Positions 44,368 to 53,029 of a stretch of DNA of 64,000 bases are shown here, piece by piece. Below the pieces are notes generated by a model, which had not been told where the DNA came from, did no database searches, and saw nothing but the letters and a program-made list of their open reading frames with translations. This DNA is from Prochlorococcus sp. MIT 1307 (GTDB lineage: Bacteria; Cyanobacteriota; Cyanobacteriia; PCC-6307; Cyanobiaceae): contig NZ_CP139301.1 of assembly GCF_034092395.1 (NCBI RefSeq), positions 1 through 64,000 on the forward strand. The letters are read 5' to 3'. A program made the position numbers and the translations under genes. Position 1 is the first letter of the stretch. Every line of letters starts with the position of its first letter.

Positions 44368-45453
44368 TTATATGTTTAAGTCAATATTGCTAGAAGAGTT
44401 TAGTTCGTCTAGCAAACCCTTCATAACATTAGGTCGATTACATTTATATACAGCTTCATCTGTCGTTATTACTCCTTTGGATACAAGTTGAGACAAACAC
44501 TGCTCTAGGGTTTGCATTCCATACTTTCCTCCTATTTGAAGTTGTGAGTATACTTGTGATGATTTTGACTCACGAATTAAATTAGCTATTGCATTATTAT
44601 TAACTAGGATTTCAGCGGCTAGAGAGCGTCTATTATCTGTGGTTTTACAAAGTGTTTGTGATATTACGCCTATCAAGGAAGATGACAACTGAACCCTTAC
44701 TTGCATTTGTTGAGAAGTAGGAAATACATCAATAATCCTATCTATTGTTTGAGAAGCTGAAGCAGTATGAAGTGTACCCATAACAAGATGACCAGTTTCA
44801 GCAGCTGTTATGGCTAAACTTATTGTTTCTAAATCTCTCATTTCACCTACCAGAATAATATCCGGGTCTTCACGTAATGCAGAACGAAGTGCTTTGGAAA
44901 AAGAATGAGTATCCTCTCCTACTTCCCTTTGCCTAACTAAGCAATTTTTGTTTTCATAGATAAATTCAATTGGATCTTCTATCGTCAGGATATGATGAGC
45001 ATGGTTAGTATTAATCCAGTCAATAGAGCTGGCTAAAGTTGTAGTCTTTCCAGAACCTGTGGGCCCAGTAACAAGCATCAAGCCTCTAGGTCTATTCAAA
45101 AGTTGTTGAACACTATCGGGTAGACCTATTTTAGAAAAACTAGGTATATTTGTACTTAATGCTCTCATTACGCATGAAATTTTACCCCGGTCTAAAAAGA
45201 TATTGATTCTGAACCTTGCTATCCCAGGGAGACCATAACTACAATCAAATTCCTTTTCTTTATCAAAAGTTTCTAGTTTTTGCTCACCAAGAATATTTTC
45301 GAGCTGCTCTCTTAATTCTGAACTTGATAATGGAGTGTTAGATGCAGGTAATATTTGGCCCTGGATTCGAAAGAATGGAATACTGTCTCCAGTCAGGTGA
45401 AGGTCAGAGCCATTTCTTTTGACTAATTCCGACATTAGGCCTGTAAGTTTCAT
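44368..45453 (-). CDS. pilT: Pilus retraction ATPase PilT
   Basis: This 361-residue hexameric ATPase powers pilus retraction. Walker A GPTGSGKTT is at 130-138, the Walker B region is DPDIILVGEMRD, the His box is GHLVMGTLHTASA, and the PilT-specific AIRNLIRE motif appears as AIANLIRE. Its ATG overlaps the pilB stop by four bases. Presence of PilT implies a retractable pilus, suited to DNA uptake or twitching. Confidence 0.96.
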   Translation of the reverse strand: MKLTGLMSELVKRNGSDLHLTGDSIPFFRIQGQILPASNTPLSSSELREQLENILGEQKLETFDKEKEFDCSYGLPGIARFRINIFLDRGKISCVMRALSTNIPSFSKIGLPDSVQQLLNRPRGLMLVTGPTGSGKTTTLASSIDWINTNHAHHILTIEDPIEFIYENKNCLVRQREVGEDTHSFSKALRSALREDPDIILVGEMRDLETISLAITAAETGHLVMGTLHTASASQTIDRIIDVFPTSQQMQVRVQLSSSLIGVISQTLCKTTDNRRSLAAEILVNNNAIANLIRESKSSQVYSQLQIGGKYGMQTLEQCLSQLVSKGVITTDEAVYKCNRPNVMKGLLDELNSSSNIDLNI

Positions 45454-47282
45454 TGTTCTTCAGTGGAAGGTTCGTCTAACAAGCAGACGCGCTCTACTTC
45501 TGCAATGGTAGTCATTTGATTTTTGACTAAATTCATTCCATAGATTAATAGACTTCTGCCTGCCTTTGTAAATGCATTGTCCCTAATTTCATCAGCGTTT
45601 GACTGTTTCATAATTAGATCGCGAATTAAATCATTAACTTTCATTACCTCATAAATGCCAACACGCCCTTTGTAACCACTGCCACCACAAATAGAACATC
45701 TTTTACTTGCTTTACCTGAAGCAACATTCTTTTTAAGAAAACGTGCTTGCTTAATACCCAGGTTTAAGGCCAAGTCATCCTTGCCATGCTGTAGATTTCT
45801 GACAGTACTACAAGATACACAAACTTTTCTCACTAATCTTTGTGCCACAACTCCAACAATAGAAGATCCAATTAGATACGGGGGGATTTCCATTTCTGCT
45901 AGCCTTGTTATAGCAGTAGCAGTGTCGTTAGCATGCATTGTTGTGAATACCATATGACCAGTTAAGGCTGCTTCCATTGCAGCTTGAGCAGTCTCTTTAT
46001 CTCTTGTTTCACCTACTAATATAATGTCAGGATCTTGTCTCATAAGAGATCTTAAGGCTCTAGAAAAGTCTAGACCTTTTTCTCTAATTACTTGAACCTG
46101 ATGAATGCCATCAAGAGTATATTCAACAGGGTCTTCTACAGTACTGATATTTACACCTGGCGTATTTAATTCACTTAACATAGAATAGAGTGTAGTAGAC
46201 TTACCACTGCCTGTAGGGCCAACCACAATTACAATTCCATAGGGTGATTTTGCCATTTCCTGTATAAGGTTTAATTCTTCTTTTTCGGTAATTAAATTAG
46301 AAAGATTGAGCACTGAACTATCACTTTCTAATGCTCTTAGCACAACTTTCTCGCCCCATTTACCAGGAAGTGTACTAACTCTAAAATCTGATTTTCTACC
46401 CCTTAACAAACAACGTATTCGACCATCTTGTGGAAGACGTTTTTCAGATATGTCAAGCCTACTCATGATCTTTATTCTGCTAACTATAGGATTTATATGA
46501 GACTTAGGAAAAGAAAAAGCCTCTTTCAAAACCCCATCAATTCTATAGCGAATACGTAATCGATCTTCTAGTGGCTCAGCATGAATATCGGAACCCTTTA
46601 AAGAAAAGCATTTACTTAAGATTGACGCCACTCCTGCAATAACAGGGTCTTTTGACTCTGTTAGTTCTTCTCCGAAAAACCTATCATTTTCAATATCAGG
46701 ATCCTCTCCTATATTTGCTGTCGCGAGTTTAATAAGTGCCTCATCATTTTCTTCGTCGATAAGATCTAGAGAAAAATCTTCATCTTCATCTTCATCTTCA
46801 TCTTCTGATTGAAAGCTATTAGAGAGTGATTCTGAATTTTGATTATCAGGCTCTAATTGCATAACCTCGGTATTTTCTACAAATGGATTATTAAACTCCT
46901 CTGAATCTTTATTATAATAATTCTTATATTGACCTTCATTGACTTCTGGAAGAGAGTTGAATTCAGACTTTATTGTGTTGTTTTGATTAAAAACCTTTTG
47001 GCTTGATTCTGTGGCTCTAGATTGCTGATCTTCGAACCACTTTTCCCATTCATGTGATGTTATCTGCTTCAGATTAACTTTTAACTGGTATTCACTTTTG
47101 ATTCTTTTAATGACCTGCTTAACTTTTATATAATCAGGATTCATCGCACCTAAATCTATCAGTTCATGATTAATGTTAATTGCAATGATACCTGCATCTT
47201 CGCATAACTTGGGAGTCAAAAAATCCTCAATATTTTCTTTCTGCTTAGTCTTATTATTCTCGCTAAGTTGAAATTTTGACAT
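45450..47282 (-). CDS. pilB: Pilus assembly ATPase PilB
   Basis: This 610-residue ATPase powers pilus extension. The N-terminal domain (1-150) is polar and divergent, followed by an acidic tract of alternating Glu and Asp at 160-168, coded by hexanucleotide repeats near 46771-46800. The motor has Walker A GPTGSGKST at 355-363, Walker B DPDIILVGETRD, and the two zinc pairs CVSC and CSICGG typical of PilB and absent from PilT. First gene of the pilB-pilT-pilC unit; it starts 120 bases from the divergent pilP-like gene. Confidence 0.96.
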   Translation of the reverse strand: MSKFQLSENNKTKQKENIEDFLTPKLCEDAGIIAININHELIDLGAMNPDYIKVKQVIKRIKSEYQLKVNLKQITSHEWEKWFEDQQSRATESSQKVFNQNNTIKSEFNSLPEVNEGQYKNYYNKDSEEFNNPFVENTEVMQLEPDNQNSESLSNSFQSEDEDEDEDEDFSLDLIDEENDEALIKLATANIGEDPDIENDRFFGEELTESKDPVIAGVASILSKCFSLKGSDIHAEPLEDRLRIRYRIDGVLKEAFSFPKSHINPIVSRIKIMSRLDISEKRLPQDGRIRCLLRGRKSDFRVSTLPGKWGEKVVLRALESDSSVLNLSNLITEKEELNLIQEMAKSPYGIVIVVGPTGSGKSTTLYSMLSELNTPGVNISTVEDPVEYTLDGIHQVQVIREKGLDFSRALRSLMRQDPDIILVGETRDKETAQAAMEAALTGHMVFTTMHANDTATAITRLAEMEIPPYLIGSSIVGVVAQRLVRKVCVSCSTVRNLQHGKDDLALNLGIKQARFLKKNVASGKASKRCSICGGSGYKGRVGIYEVMKVNDLIRDLIMKQSNADEIRDNAFTKAGRSLLIYGMNLVKNQMTTIAEVERVCLLDEPSTEEQ

Positions 47283-47339
47283 AGTTTGAATCGATTACTT
47301 CGATTTTCTAATAAATCAACCCTTATCAACATAGTGAGG

Positions 47340-47368
47340 CTGACCTCTCTAGTCAATCTAGCTATACT
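47340..47368 (+). promoter_or_regulatory. Candidate promoter of the pilP-pilQ operon
   Basis: CTGACC (47340-47345) and TATACT (47363-47368) are spaced by 17 bases. A start point near 47375 would give a leader of about 35 bases to the ATG at 47409, which has a GGAG ribosome site. The assignment is by eye. Confidence 0.45.
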
Positions 47369-47408
47369 AACTAATAACACTTTATGCATGCAGCCTTTGG
47401 AGAGTCTT

Positions 47409-47927
47409 ATGGAAAGCTGTCTATCCAGGAGACTCCCTAGGCAGCCTATTAGAAATGGATTCTTGATCTTACTGATTTCGTTAATAGCAGGTACGTCAAC
47501 AGGAATTGCCAATACAAATGATTCCCATCAAAAAAGCAAAATAGTCAGCCAACACTCCCTCCCAATCAAAGAAACCTTTACAGTCTCAGCCCCTCCGCCC
47601 GAAGTCCTTTTACCAATGCCAATAGGTGAAGTTGAATTAGCTTCACAAAAAGTCAAAAGTTCAAGGAATCCCTTTGAGAAACCTTCAACCCTTGAATCAA
47701 CCAATCTAGACATTTTAAACTCATCAATTCAATTTAATGGCATAGCACAATCAGGAAATTCATTGGTAGCAATGATAAAAACACCAAAAGGCCACCAAAC
47801 CTATGCGGTTGGAGATCCATTAGGAAATGGTCTTACCATTACATCTATTTCGAGCACTGATATAACGGTCGACCTTTCCGATGGCTATAGAAATTACAGA
47901 TTATCTTTAAAGTCTCTGAAAGAATAA
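47409..47927 (+). CDS. PilP-like pilus alignment protein
   Basis: With the ATG at 47409 the protein has 172 residues. It has a signal-anchor helix (NGFLILLISLIAGTS), a Pro-rich linker and a C-terminal beta domain with FNGIAQSGNSLVAMI, GHQTYAVGDPLGNGL and ITSISSTDITVDLSDG. This is the layout of PilP or GspC homology regions, which connect the inner-membrane PilNO platform to the secretin. The frame is open up to 47286, but an earlier start would leave no room for a promoter between it and pilB. It leads the pilM/N/O/Q operon, with 1 base to pilM. Order P-M-N-O-Q differs from the classical M-N-O-P-Q. Confidence 0.72.
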   Translation: MESCLSRRLPRQPIRNGFLILLISLIAGTSTGIANTNDSHQKSKIVSQHSLPIKETFTVSAPPPEVLLPMPIGEVELASQKVKSSRNPFEKPSTLESTNLDILNSSIQFNGIAQSGNSLVAMIKTPKGHQTYAVGDPLGNGLTITSISSTDITVDLSDGYRNYRLSLKSLKE

Positions 47928-47928
47928 A

Positions 47929-49512
47929 ATGGACAGGAAGAAGTTCGCATCTAAATTTCTATCTATTATAGAAAAGCTTGAGTTGTTTTATAATAGTTTA
48001 AATAAAAACTTAAATACTAATAAATTGAGCATAAAATTTGAGTCATTAGTAAGAAAAAAGATCAGAATTTCCGAAGTGTTAAACCTAGAAAGACTTAGAG
48101 TAAAAGTAATATCTTTACGCAGGAAAAAATTTAAACTACCTACTTACCTTACAGCTGATAGCTTTTCAGAAGGACTAAGGTTGTTTGTTACAAGTAAATT
48201 TGCTGGTGCCTCTCAAACTGGTATCTCTAAAGTCAACGAAAAAGGAGAAACATCCAGAAGAAAAGACAATAAGCAAAATCCAGCATTAGGAGAACAAGAA
48301 AACTTCAAGGTTTCAGCTCTGAAATCAAAGAAATCCAGTTTCAAGAGCAAATTACCTCATTTATCTGGAATTAACATTAATAAATATTCAAGAAATATTC
48401 AGAAGTCAATAGAAAATATATTAAATAAGTTTTTGAATAACAATAATACTAAAATTTTAAGTAGTAATTTTTTCAATAGTTTATTATTTAAATCTAGTAA
48501 TTTTAAAAAAATATTTAAGAGGTTTGCAATTAATAATTCTTTAATAAATCAAAAACAATTAGGTAAAACAGTTCGTATAGATAAGAATAGTCAAACCATT
48601 GGAGTCGCAGTTTATAGTGATCACCTACTAACCGTGGCAAATATTAGCATTAATGCGAACAATCAAATAGTAGTAAGAGGATTAGTTGAAGTGCCAATTC
48701 AAGGTAGCATAATTGGTGATAGTCTTGTAGAAGATATAAATGAGTTGGCTGATATAGTATTAGACTTAATTGGGTTGTTAAAAATAGACAAGTCACCTTT
48801 ACTTGTCATTTTATCCTCCTCGTTTTTTAAGGTCCATACTTTTTATTCATCAGAGTTAAAGCAAATTTCTAATACTGATTACAAGGTTCAGTCAAAGAGT
48901 CCGTATCTTCCCAACGATACATTTGTTGAGTTTTCTAGAATGTCTAGGAAAACAGATAAAAATAAATTGGTAAGAACTATCTATGCAAGAAGGAAGTCAA
49001 TAGAAAGTTGGACGAATATGTTGGAAATTATCAATTCGCCAATAATAGGCTTAACACCTGCAGCTCCTCATGTTTTTGATAAATTAACAAATAAATTATC
49101 AGATAGATTGACAATATTAATTGATATAGAAATTACATCAACAAGTGTTTTGATAGGAAGAAAGTCCGCTGATTTGACTTCTCACCTGTTACCTTATGGA
49201 TGTAGTTTATATCTTTCACAAGATAATGAGAACCTAAGTGAAAATTATTTCGCAAGGGTTCTTTCTTCAATACAATTGATAATGTCGGAGCGCGATGAAG
49301 CATTACCCTCTTATATATTTGTTATTGGGCATGGACTAGATAACTTAATTAGGAAAGATAACTTACTTCCAAAAATGTTTAAACGTGCTTCCGAAATGAA
49401 TATAGCCGATTATACTTATAACCCAAAACGAATGGACATCCATGAATTAAATTCTAAATCTATCCACTCAACAATAGATACATTATCTAGCGTACTTTCA
49501 TCATGCCTGTAA
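47929..49512 (+). CDS. Divergent PilM-like protein with long basic N-terminus
   Basis: The protein has 527 residues. Position before pilN and the actin-like pattern from about 210 onward (TIGVAVYSDHLLTVANISI, then a ribonuclease-H-like core with LTILIDIEITSTSVLIG) identify it as the PilM equivalent. The first 200 residues are extremely Lys/Asn/Ser-rich and have no counterpart in ordinary PilM (about 350 residues). The phosphate loops are weak. PilM binds the PilN N-terminus under the membrane. The stop overlaps the pilN start by 10 bases. Confidence 0.72.
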   Translation: MDRKKFASKFLSIIEKLELFYNSLNKNLNTNKLSIKFESLVRKKIRISEVLNLERLRVKVISLRRKKFKLPTYLTADSFSEGLRLFVTSKFAGASQTGISKVNEKGETSRRKDNKQNPALGEQENFKVSALKSKKSSFKSKLPHLSGININKYSRNIQKSIENILNKFLNNNNTKILSSNFFNSLLFKSSNFKKIFKRFAINNSLINQKQLGKTVRIDKNSQTIGVAVYSDHLLTVANISINANNQIVVRGLVEVPIQGSIIGDSLVEDINELADIVLDLIGLLKIDKSPLLVILSSSFFKVHTFYSSELKQISNTDYKVQSKSPYLPNDTFVEFSRMSRKTDKNKLVRTIYARRKSIESWTNMLEIINSPIIGLTPAAPHVFDKLTNKLSDRLTILIDIEITSTSVLIGRKSADLTSHLLPYGCSLYLSQDNENLSENYFARVLSSIQLIMSERDEALPSYIFVIGHGLDNLIRKDNLLPKMFKRASEMNIADYTYNPKRMDIHELNSKSIHSTIDTLSSVLSSCL

Positions 49513-50225
49513 ATTATAACTTTGCTTTTAAAAATTCCAAACTAAGGAGATGGGAGAGACCAGCTCCAGATAATTTATTGCTTTCTAATGCAAGCCTTAA
49601 GAAGAAGATAATATATTTATATCAATTCTTTAGAAGCAATCCAGAATTGTTTTATCCACCAGGCCTTATACTTATAGCAACTGTAACTATACAAATCATC
49701 ACTTTCTATCCAACAAATAATATTAGTAAGTTAGAAAGTCAACATCAAGAATATACTAAAGTTACACGACAACTTTCAGGCCTTGATATGCGCATAAATA
49801 CAATGAAGAAGCATTTAAACAATATTAAAGTATTTTATTCGCAGTCAACACCTGTATATTTATTTGCTTTTTACTTGCAAAACTCAATTCCACAAGGAGT
49901 TCAATTGAATAATTATTTTGTTAGTGAAACTGGTTTTGATATCAGAGCAAGTGCTTTTGGAATAGAACAAATAAATGAGATGATAACACTACTTGTTGAG
50001 TCTCCAATTATTAGCAAGAATACTTTAGTTATAAAGAAAATAAATACCACTGATAGCGATATTAGTAATTCCACCGCTAATACTAATGTTTCTGTAGAGA
50101 TACAAGGAAGAATACTTAAACTTGATCTCGAAAAACGAAAGCAACTATATAAGGAATCACTTGCTCATGGCTTATTAAGAAAGCTAATGAGATTTAACGA
50201 CTTAAATCAACTTATTCGCTCATAG
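49503..50225 (+). CDS. PilN-like pilus protein
   Basis: The protein has 240 residues. A cytoplasmic start is followed by one membrane helix (PPGLILIATVTIQIITF) near 55-72, a coiled coil and a ferredoxin-like domain (FYLQNSIPQGVQLNNYFV, then FDIRASAFGIEQINEM). This is the bitopic PilN design. The usual PilN N-terminal PilM-binding motif (INLLP) is not obvious, matching the divergence of the PilM partner. It overlaps pilM by 10 bases and precedes pilO by two. Confidence 0.78.
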   Translation: MPVNYNFAFKNSKLRRWERPAPDNLLLSNASLKKKIIYLYQFFRSNPELFYPPGLILIATVTIQIITFYPTNNISKLESQHQEYTKVTRQLSGLDMRINTMKKHLNNIKVFYSQSTPVYLFAFYLQNSIPQGVQLNNYFVSETGFDIRASAFGIEQINEMITLLVESPIISKNTLVIKKINTTDSDISNSTANTNVSVEIQGRILKLDLEKRKQLYKESLAHGLLRKLMRFNDLNQLIRS

Positions 50226-50227
50226 AT

Positions 50228-51130
50228 ATGTCCAAAACTAAAAATAAAAATTCATTTATATCTTACATAAAGAAGTTAAATGAAATAGATATTAATTCCC
50301 TACTCGCATCCTTAAAGAATATAAATATAGAAGACTTGAAAAAGATCGATATAAAGCAACTTGCAGGAAAATTAAAGAAATCTCCTTACTTTAAGCCATC
50401 AATTGGAATCATTAGCGCATCAGTACTTTTTACTACTCTTCTTTTGCCTAGTATCCAGACAATGATTTCTAGATTCAATACTTTTAGCCAGTATAAAATT
50501 GAAGCAAATAATCTACAAAACAAACAACTTAAACTTAAAAATCGCACTAGCAAATTGGAAAGAGTATCTTCAAAAATGAATGAAATAAATAATTCATTCC
50601 TTAATAAAGAAAACCTAATCTTTGTAAGTAAGCTAATTAATCAGACAGCAATAAAATCCAATGTTAAGATTATTTCTTTCTTGCCTATAGACGTTGCTAG
50701 GTCTTCAAAATTATGTAAAGAAGAAAACAAACTACAATCTTCACGTAAAAGATCTAGGAGAAGAGGAAGGAATAATAGAAACAAGGGAAATCTAAGCAAT
50801 AAGAAAGGTCCATTTCAATCAAACTTATATGAGGTAAATCTAAGATCTGATTATTTAAATACAATAGAATTTATTAAACTTATACAGTATTATGATGTGA
50901 CAGTAAATCCGCAATGTCTGGAAATCACGTCCAGACCCTTAGAGAACAAGGTCAATAGACCTGGCAGCTCAAAAAATGCAAAAGTTGATAATCCAACAAT
51001 AATTACACCTTTATCTCAGTCTGGTCAACCATTAATGTCGTCCAGACAAGTTAATCAATTAAATGGTATTGGTTCAAATGGTATTGTTGAATCTAGATTG
51101 ATATTAAAAATACCTTCTCATTCCAGGTGA
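50228..51130 (+). CDS. PilO-like pilus protein
   Basis: The protein has 300 residues. The cytoplasmic start is Lys- and Ile-rich, a membrane helix (IGIISASVLFTTLLLP) lies near 58-74, a coiled coil follows, and then a C-domain with LYEVNLRSDYLNTIEFIKLI. A basic insert RKRSRRRGRNNRNKG lies around 175-190. It pairs with PilN in known systems. Longer than usual PilO (about 210) because of the basic insert and a polar C-terminal extension. Confidence 0.75.
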   Translation: MSKTKNKNSFISYIKKLNEIDINSLLASLKNINIEDLKKIDIKQLAGKLKKSPYFKPSIGIISASVLFTTLLLPSIQTMISRFNTFSQYKIEANNLQNKQLKLKNRTSKLERVSSKMNEINNSFLNKENLIFVSKLINQTAIKSNVKIISFLPIDVARSSKLCKEENKLQSSRKRSRRRGRNNRNKGNLSNKKGPFQSNLYEVNLRSDYLNTIEFIKLIQYYDVTVNPQCLEITSRPLENKVNRPGSSKNAKVDNPTIITPLSQSGQPLMSSRQVNQLNGIGSNGIVESRLILKIPSHSR

Positions 51131-51145
51131 TAATTTTATTACTTA

Positions 51146-51180
51146 TTCTTCTGCTTTAACTTCAAATTAAAGCAGAAGAA
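51146..51180. repeat. 14-bp hairpin between pilO and pilQ
   Basis: TTCTTCTGCTTTAA (51146-51159) pairs perfectly with 51167-51180 over a 7-base loop. There is no T run, so partial termination, RNA processing or message stability are options in this otherwise tight operon. Confidence 0.7.
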
Positions 51181-51282
51181 GAAACAAGATACAATTACCT
51201 TATTTCTTCTTAATAGATCTATACTGCTTACTGGCTAAAATAAGTTATCTTGCTAAGATGAGGCTAATAATACATATATTGT

Positions 51283-52974
51283 GTGTCCAAGAGCAAATCC
51301 CAAGCCATCACAATCTGCATATTAGGAATTAGCATTCTTGCAGGAACAATTTCCTACTCAAAAGAATTGTCAAGTGTGAATAAGGTAGATCCTTCTACCG
51401 AAGTAAATCCAGAAACTGTTTCAGATAAGATTGAGAGGGCTTCAAACAATAATCAGAAATTTTCCAGTAACCAAAATGATGATTCAGAACAATATCCAAT
51501 TGTAAACCCTAATTTATTAGAAATTGAAGGGCCCGATGTTACCCTTGTCTTCAAAAAGACTCAAGCAAAGGAAATTTTCGAATATTTGGCACAAATTGCA
51601 AATTACGGATTTGTATGGGTAAGGGATAACCCAACAAATAAGAAAGATTTAGAAAGTCAACGCCTAATTACACTCACTCTTAATGATGTGAGCTATCAAA
51701 GGGCATTTAATGCCTTATTGCTTGCAAGCGGACTTCAAGCCAAATTATATAATAATGTACTTTATATAGGCCCTAATGTAAGGAATACAGTTTTTCCAAG
51801 CAGGAGTACTGGTGTTTACCAATTAAACCAAATAAGTGCTAGTTCAGCAGCTGATTATTTGGCAAATTTAGGAGCTAGTGTTACCAAAACATATACTATT
51901 AAGACGTCTGTAACACAAGGAGCAACACAATCCCAAGCAGTACAGGGAGGCTCGACTTCTTCTACCACCACTGACCAATCGGAGACATCTGTAAAAGTTT
52001 ATGGTGCCACAATCGGCCCCTTGGTTGGATTAATTGCCACTACAGATGAACGACTGCAAACTGTCACCATGGTTGGAGAGAAGACTCTTATTGATTTGGC
52101 TTCAGTATTCTTGCAAAGGTTGGATAAGAGGCAAAAGCAAGTCGCACTGAGTGTAAGAGTGCTCGATGTCAACTTAACTGATAAGGACTCTTTTACTAAT
52201 ACCTGGGGAACTACTTTTTCAAGAGGATCACCATTCATCATTGGAAAAGGAGGCCTAATTAAATCTGCAATTGGGACTTATACTCCTGAATTTGCAGCCC
52301 CTGAAAAAAACCCAGGACAGGCTTATCCTAGAAGAAATAGTTTCTTTGGCTTGTTAGAAGCAAGCATAGAGAAAGGTTCGACAAAAGTTTTAGCTAGCCC
52401 AACATTACTTTTAAGTGAATCATCTGGTACCGCAGGAGATGGTAAGGAAATTGGTAGAGAATTCGGTAATGAAGGTTTTGTGGAGGTTGGAGACAAAGTA
52501 GCGGTCGATGCCACTTATGCTGATGGTGCTTGTAACTTTACTTATGGCCTTGTAGGAGTAAAACTTGGAGCAAAGGTGTTAGGTATTGATCAGAATCAGT
52601 TTATAACTTTTACAATGTCACCAGTAGTGAGTGGCATTTCCAGCAGTTTGACAATAACTGGATGTGGAGAGGTTTCCATATTAAATACGCGTCGAGTAGA
52701 TACTGGAGCGGTCCGCATTAAAGATGGAGAAACTCTTGTATTAACAGGTGTAATACAAGACACTGATATAGAAAAACTTTATAAATACCCACTTTTAGGA
52801 GATATGCCTATACTTGGCCCGCTCTTTCGCTCAAAGAATAATGAATATAAAAAAAGAGAGTTAATTGTTTTAGCCACACCAAGAATTCTTAATGATAGTG
52901 GATCTAATGTGAATAGATATGATTTTGAGTTTAGTGATAAAGAATCTAATAAAATTATTGAAGAACTTGAGTAG
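51283..52974 (+). CDS. pilQ: Outer-membrane secretin PilQ
   Basis: The protein has 563 residues with a GTG start and a signal sequence (ITICILGISILAGTIS). The N-terminal secretin domain is seen in ITLTLNDVSYQRAFNALL. An N1-like domain with a Gln/Ser/Thr-rich insert covers 195-225. The C-terminal secretin pore has LASPTLLLSE, the GETLVLTGVI segment and YPLLGDMPILGPLF. PilQ forms the outer-membrane gate for the pilus. It is shorter than many PilQ proteins because AMIN domains are missing. 152 bases separate it from pilO. Confidence 0.93.
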   Translation: MSKSKSQAITICILGISILAGTISYSKELSSVNKVDPSTEVNPETVSDKIERASNNNQKFSSNQNDDSEQYPIVNPNLLEIEGPDVTLVFKKTQAKEIFEYLAQIANYGFVWVRDNPTNKKDLESQRLITLTLNDVSYQRAFNALLLASGLQAKLYNNVLYIGPNVRNTVFPSRSTGVYQLNQISASSAADYLANLGASVTKTYTIKTSVTQGATQSQAVQGGSTSSTTTDQSETSVKVYGATIGPLVGLIATTDERLQTVTMVGEKTLIDLASVFLQRLDKRQKQVALSVRVLDVNLTDKDSFTNTWGTTFSRGSPFIIGKGGLIKSAIGTYTPEFAAPEKNPGQAYPRRNSFFGLLEASIEKGSTKVLASPTLLLSESSGTAGDGKEIGREFGNEGFVEVGDKVAVDATYADGACNFTYGLVGVKLGAKVLGIDQNQFITFTMSPVVSGISSSLTITGCGEVSILNTRRVDTGAVRIKDGETLVLTGVIQDTDIEKLYKYPLLGDMPILGPLFRSKNNEYKKRELIVLATPRILNDSGSNVNRYDFEFSDKESNKIIEELE

Positions 52975-53029
52975 TTGATTATAATAGAGCAATATCTATT
53001 TTTTACTCAATACAAAATAGCCAGGATTA

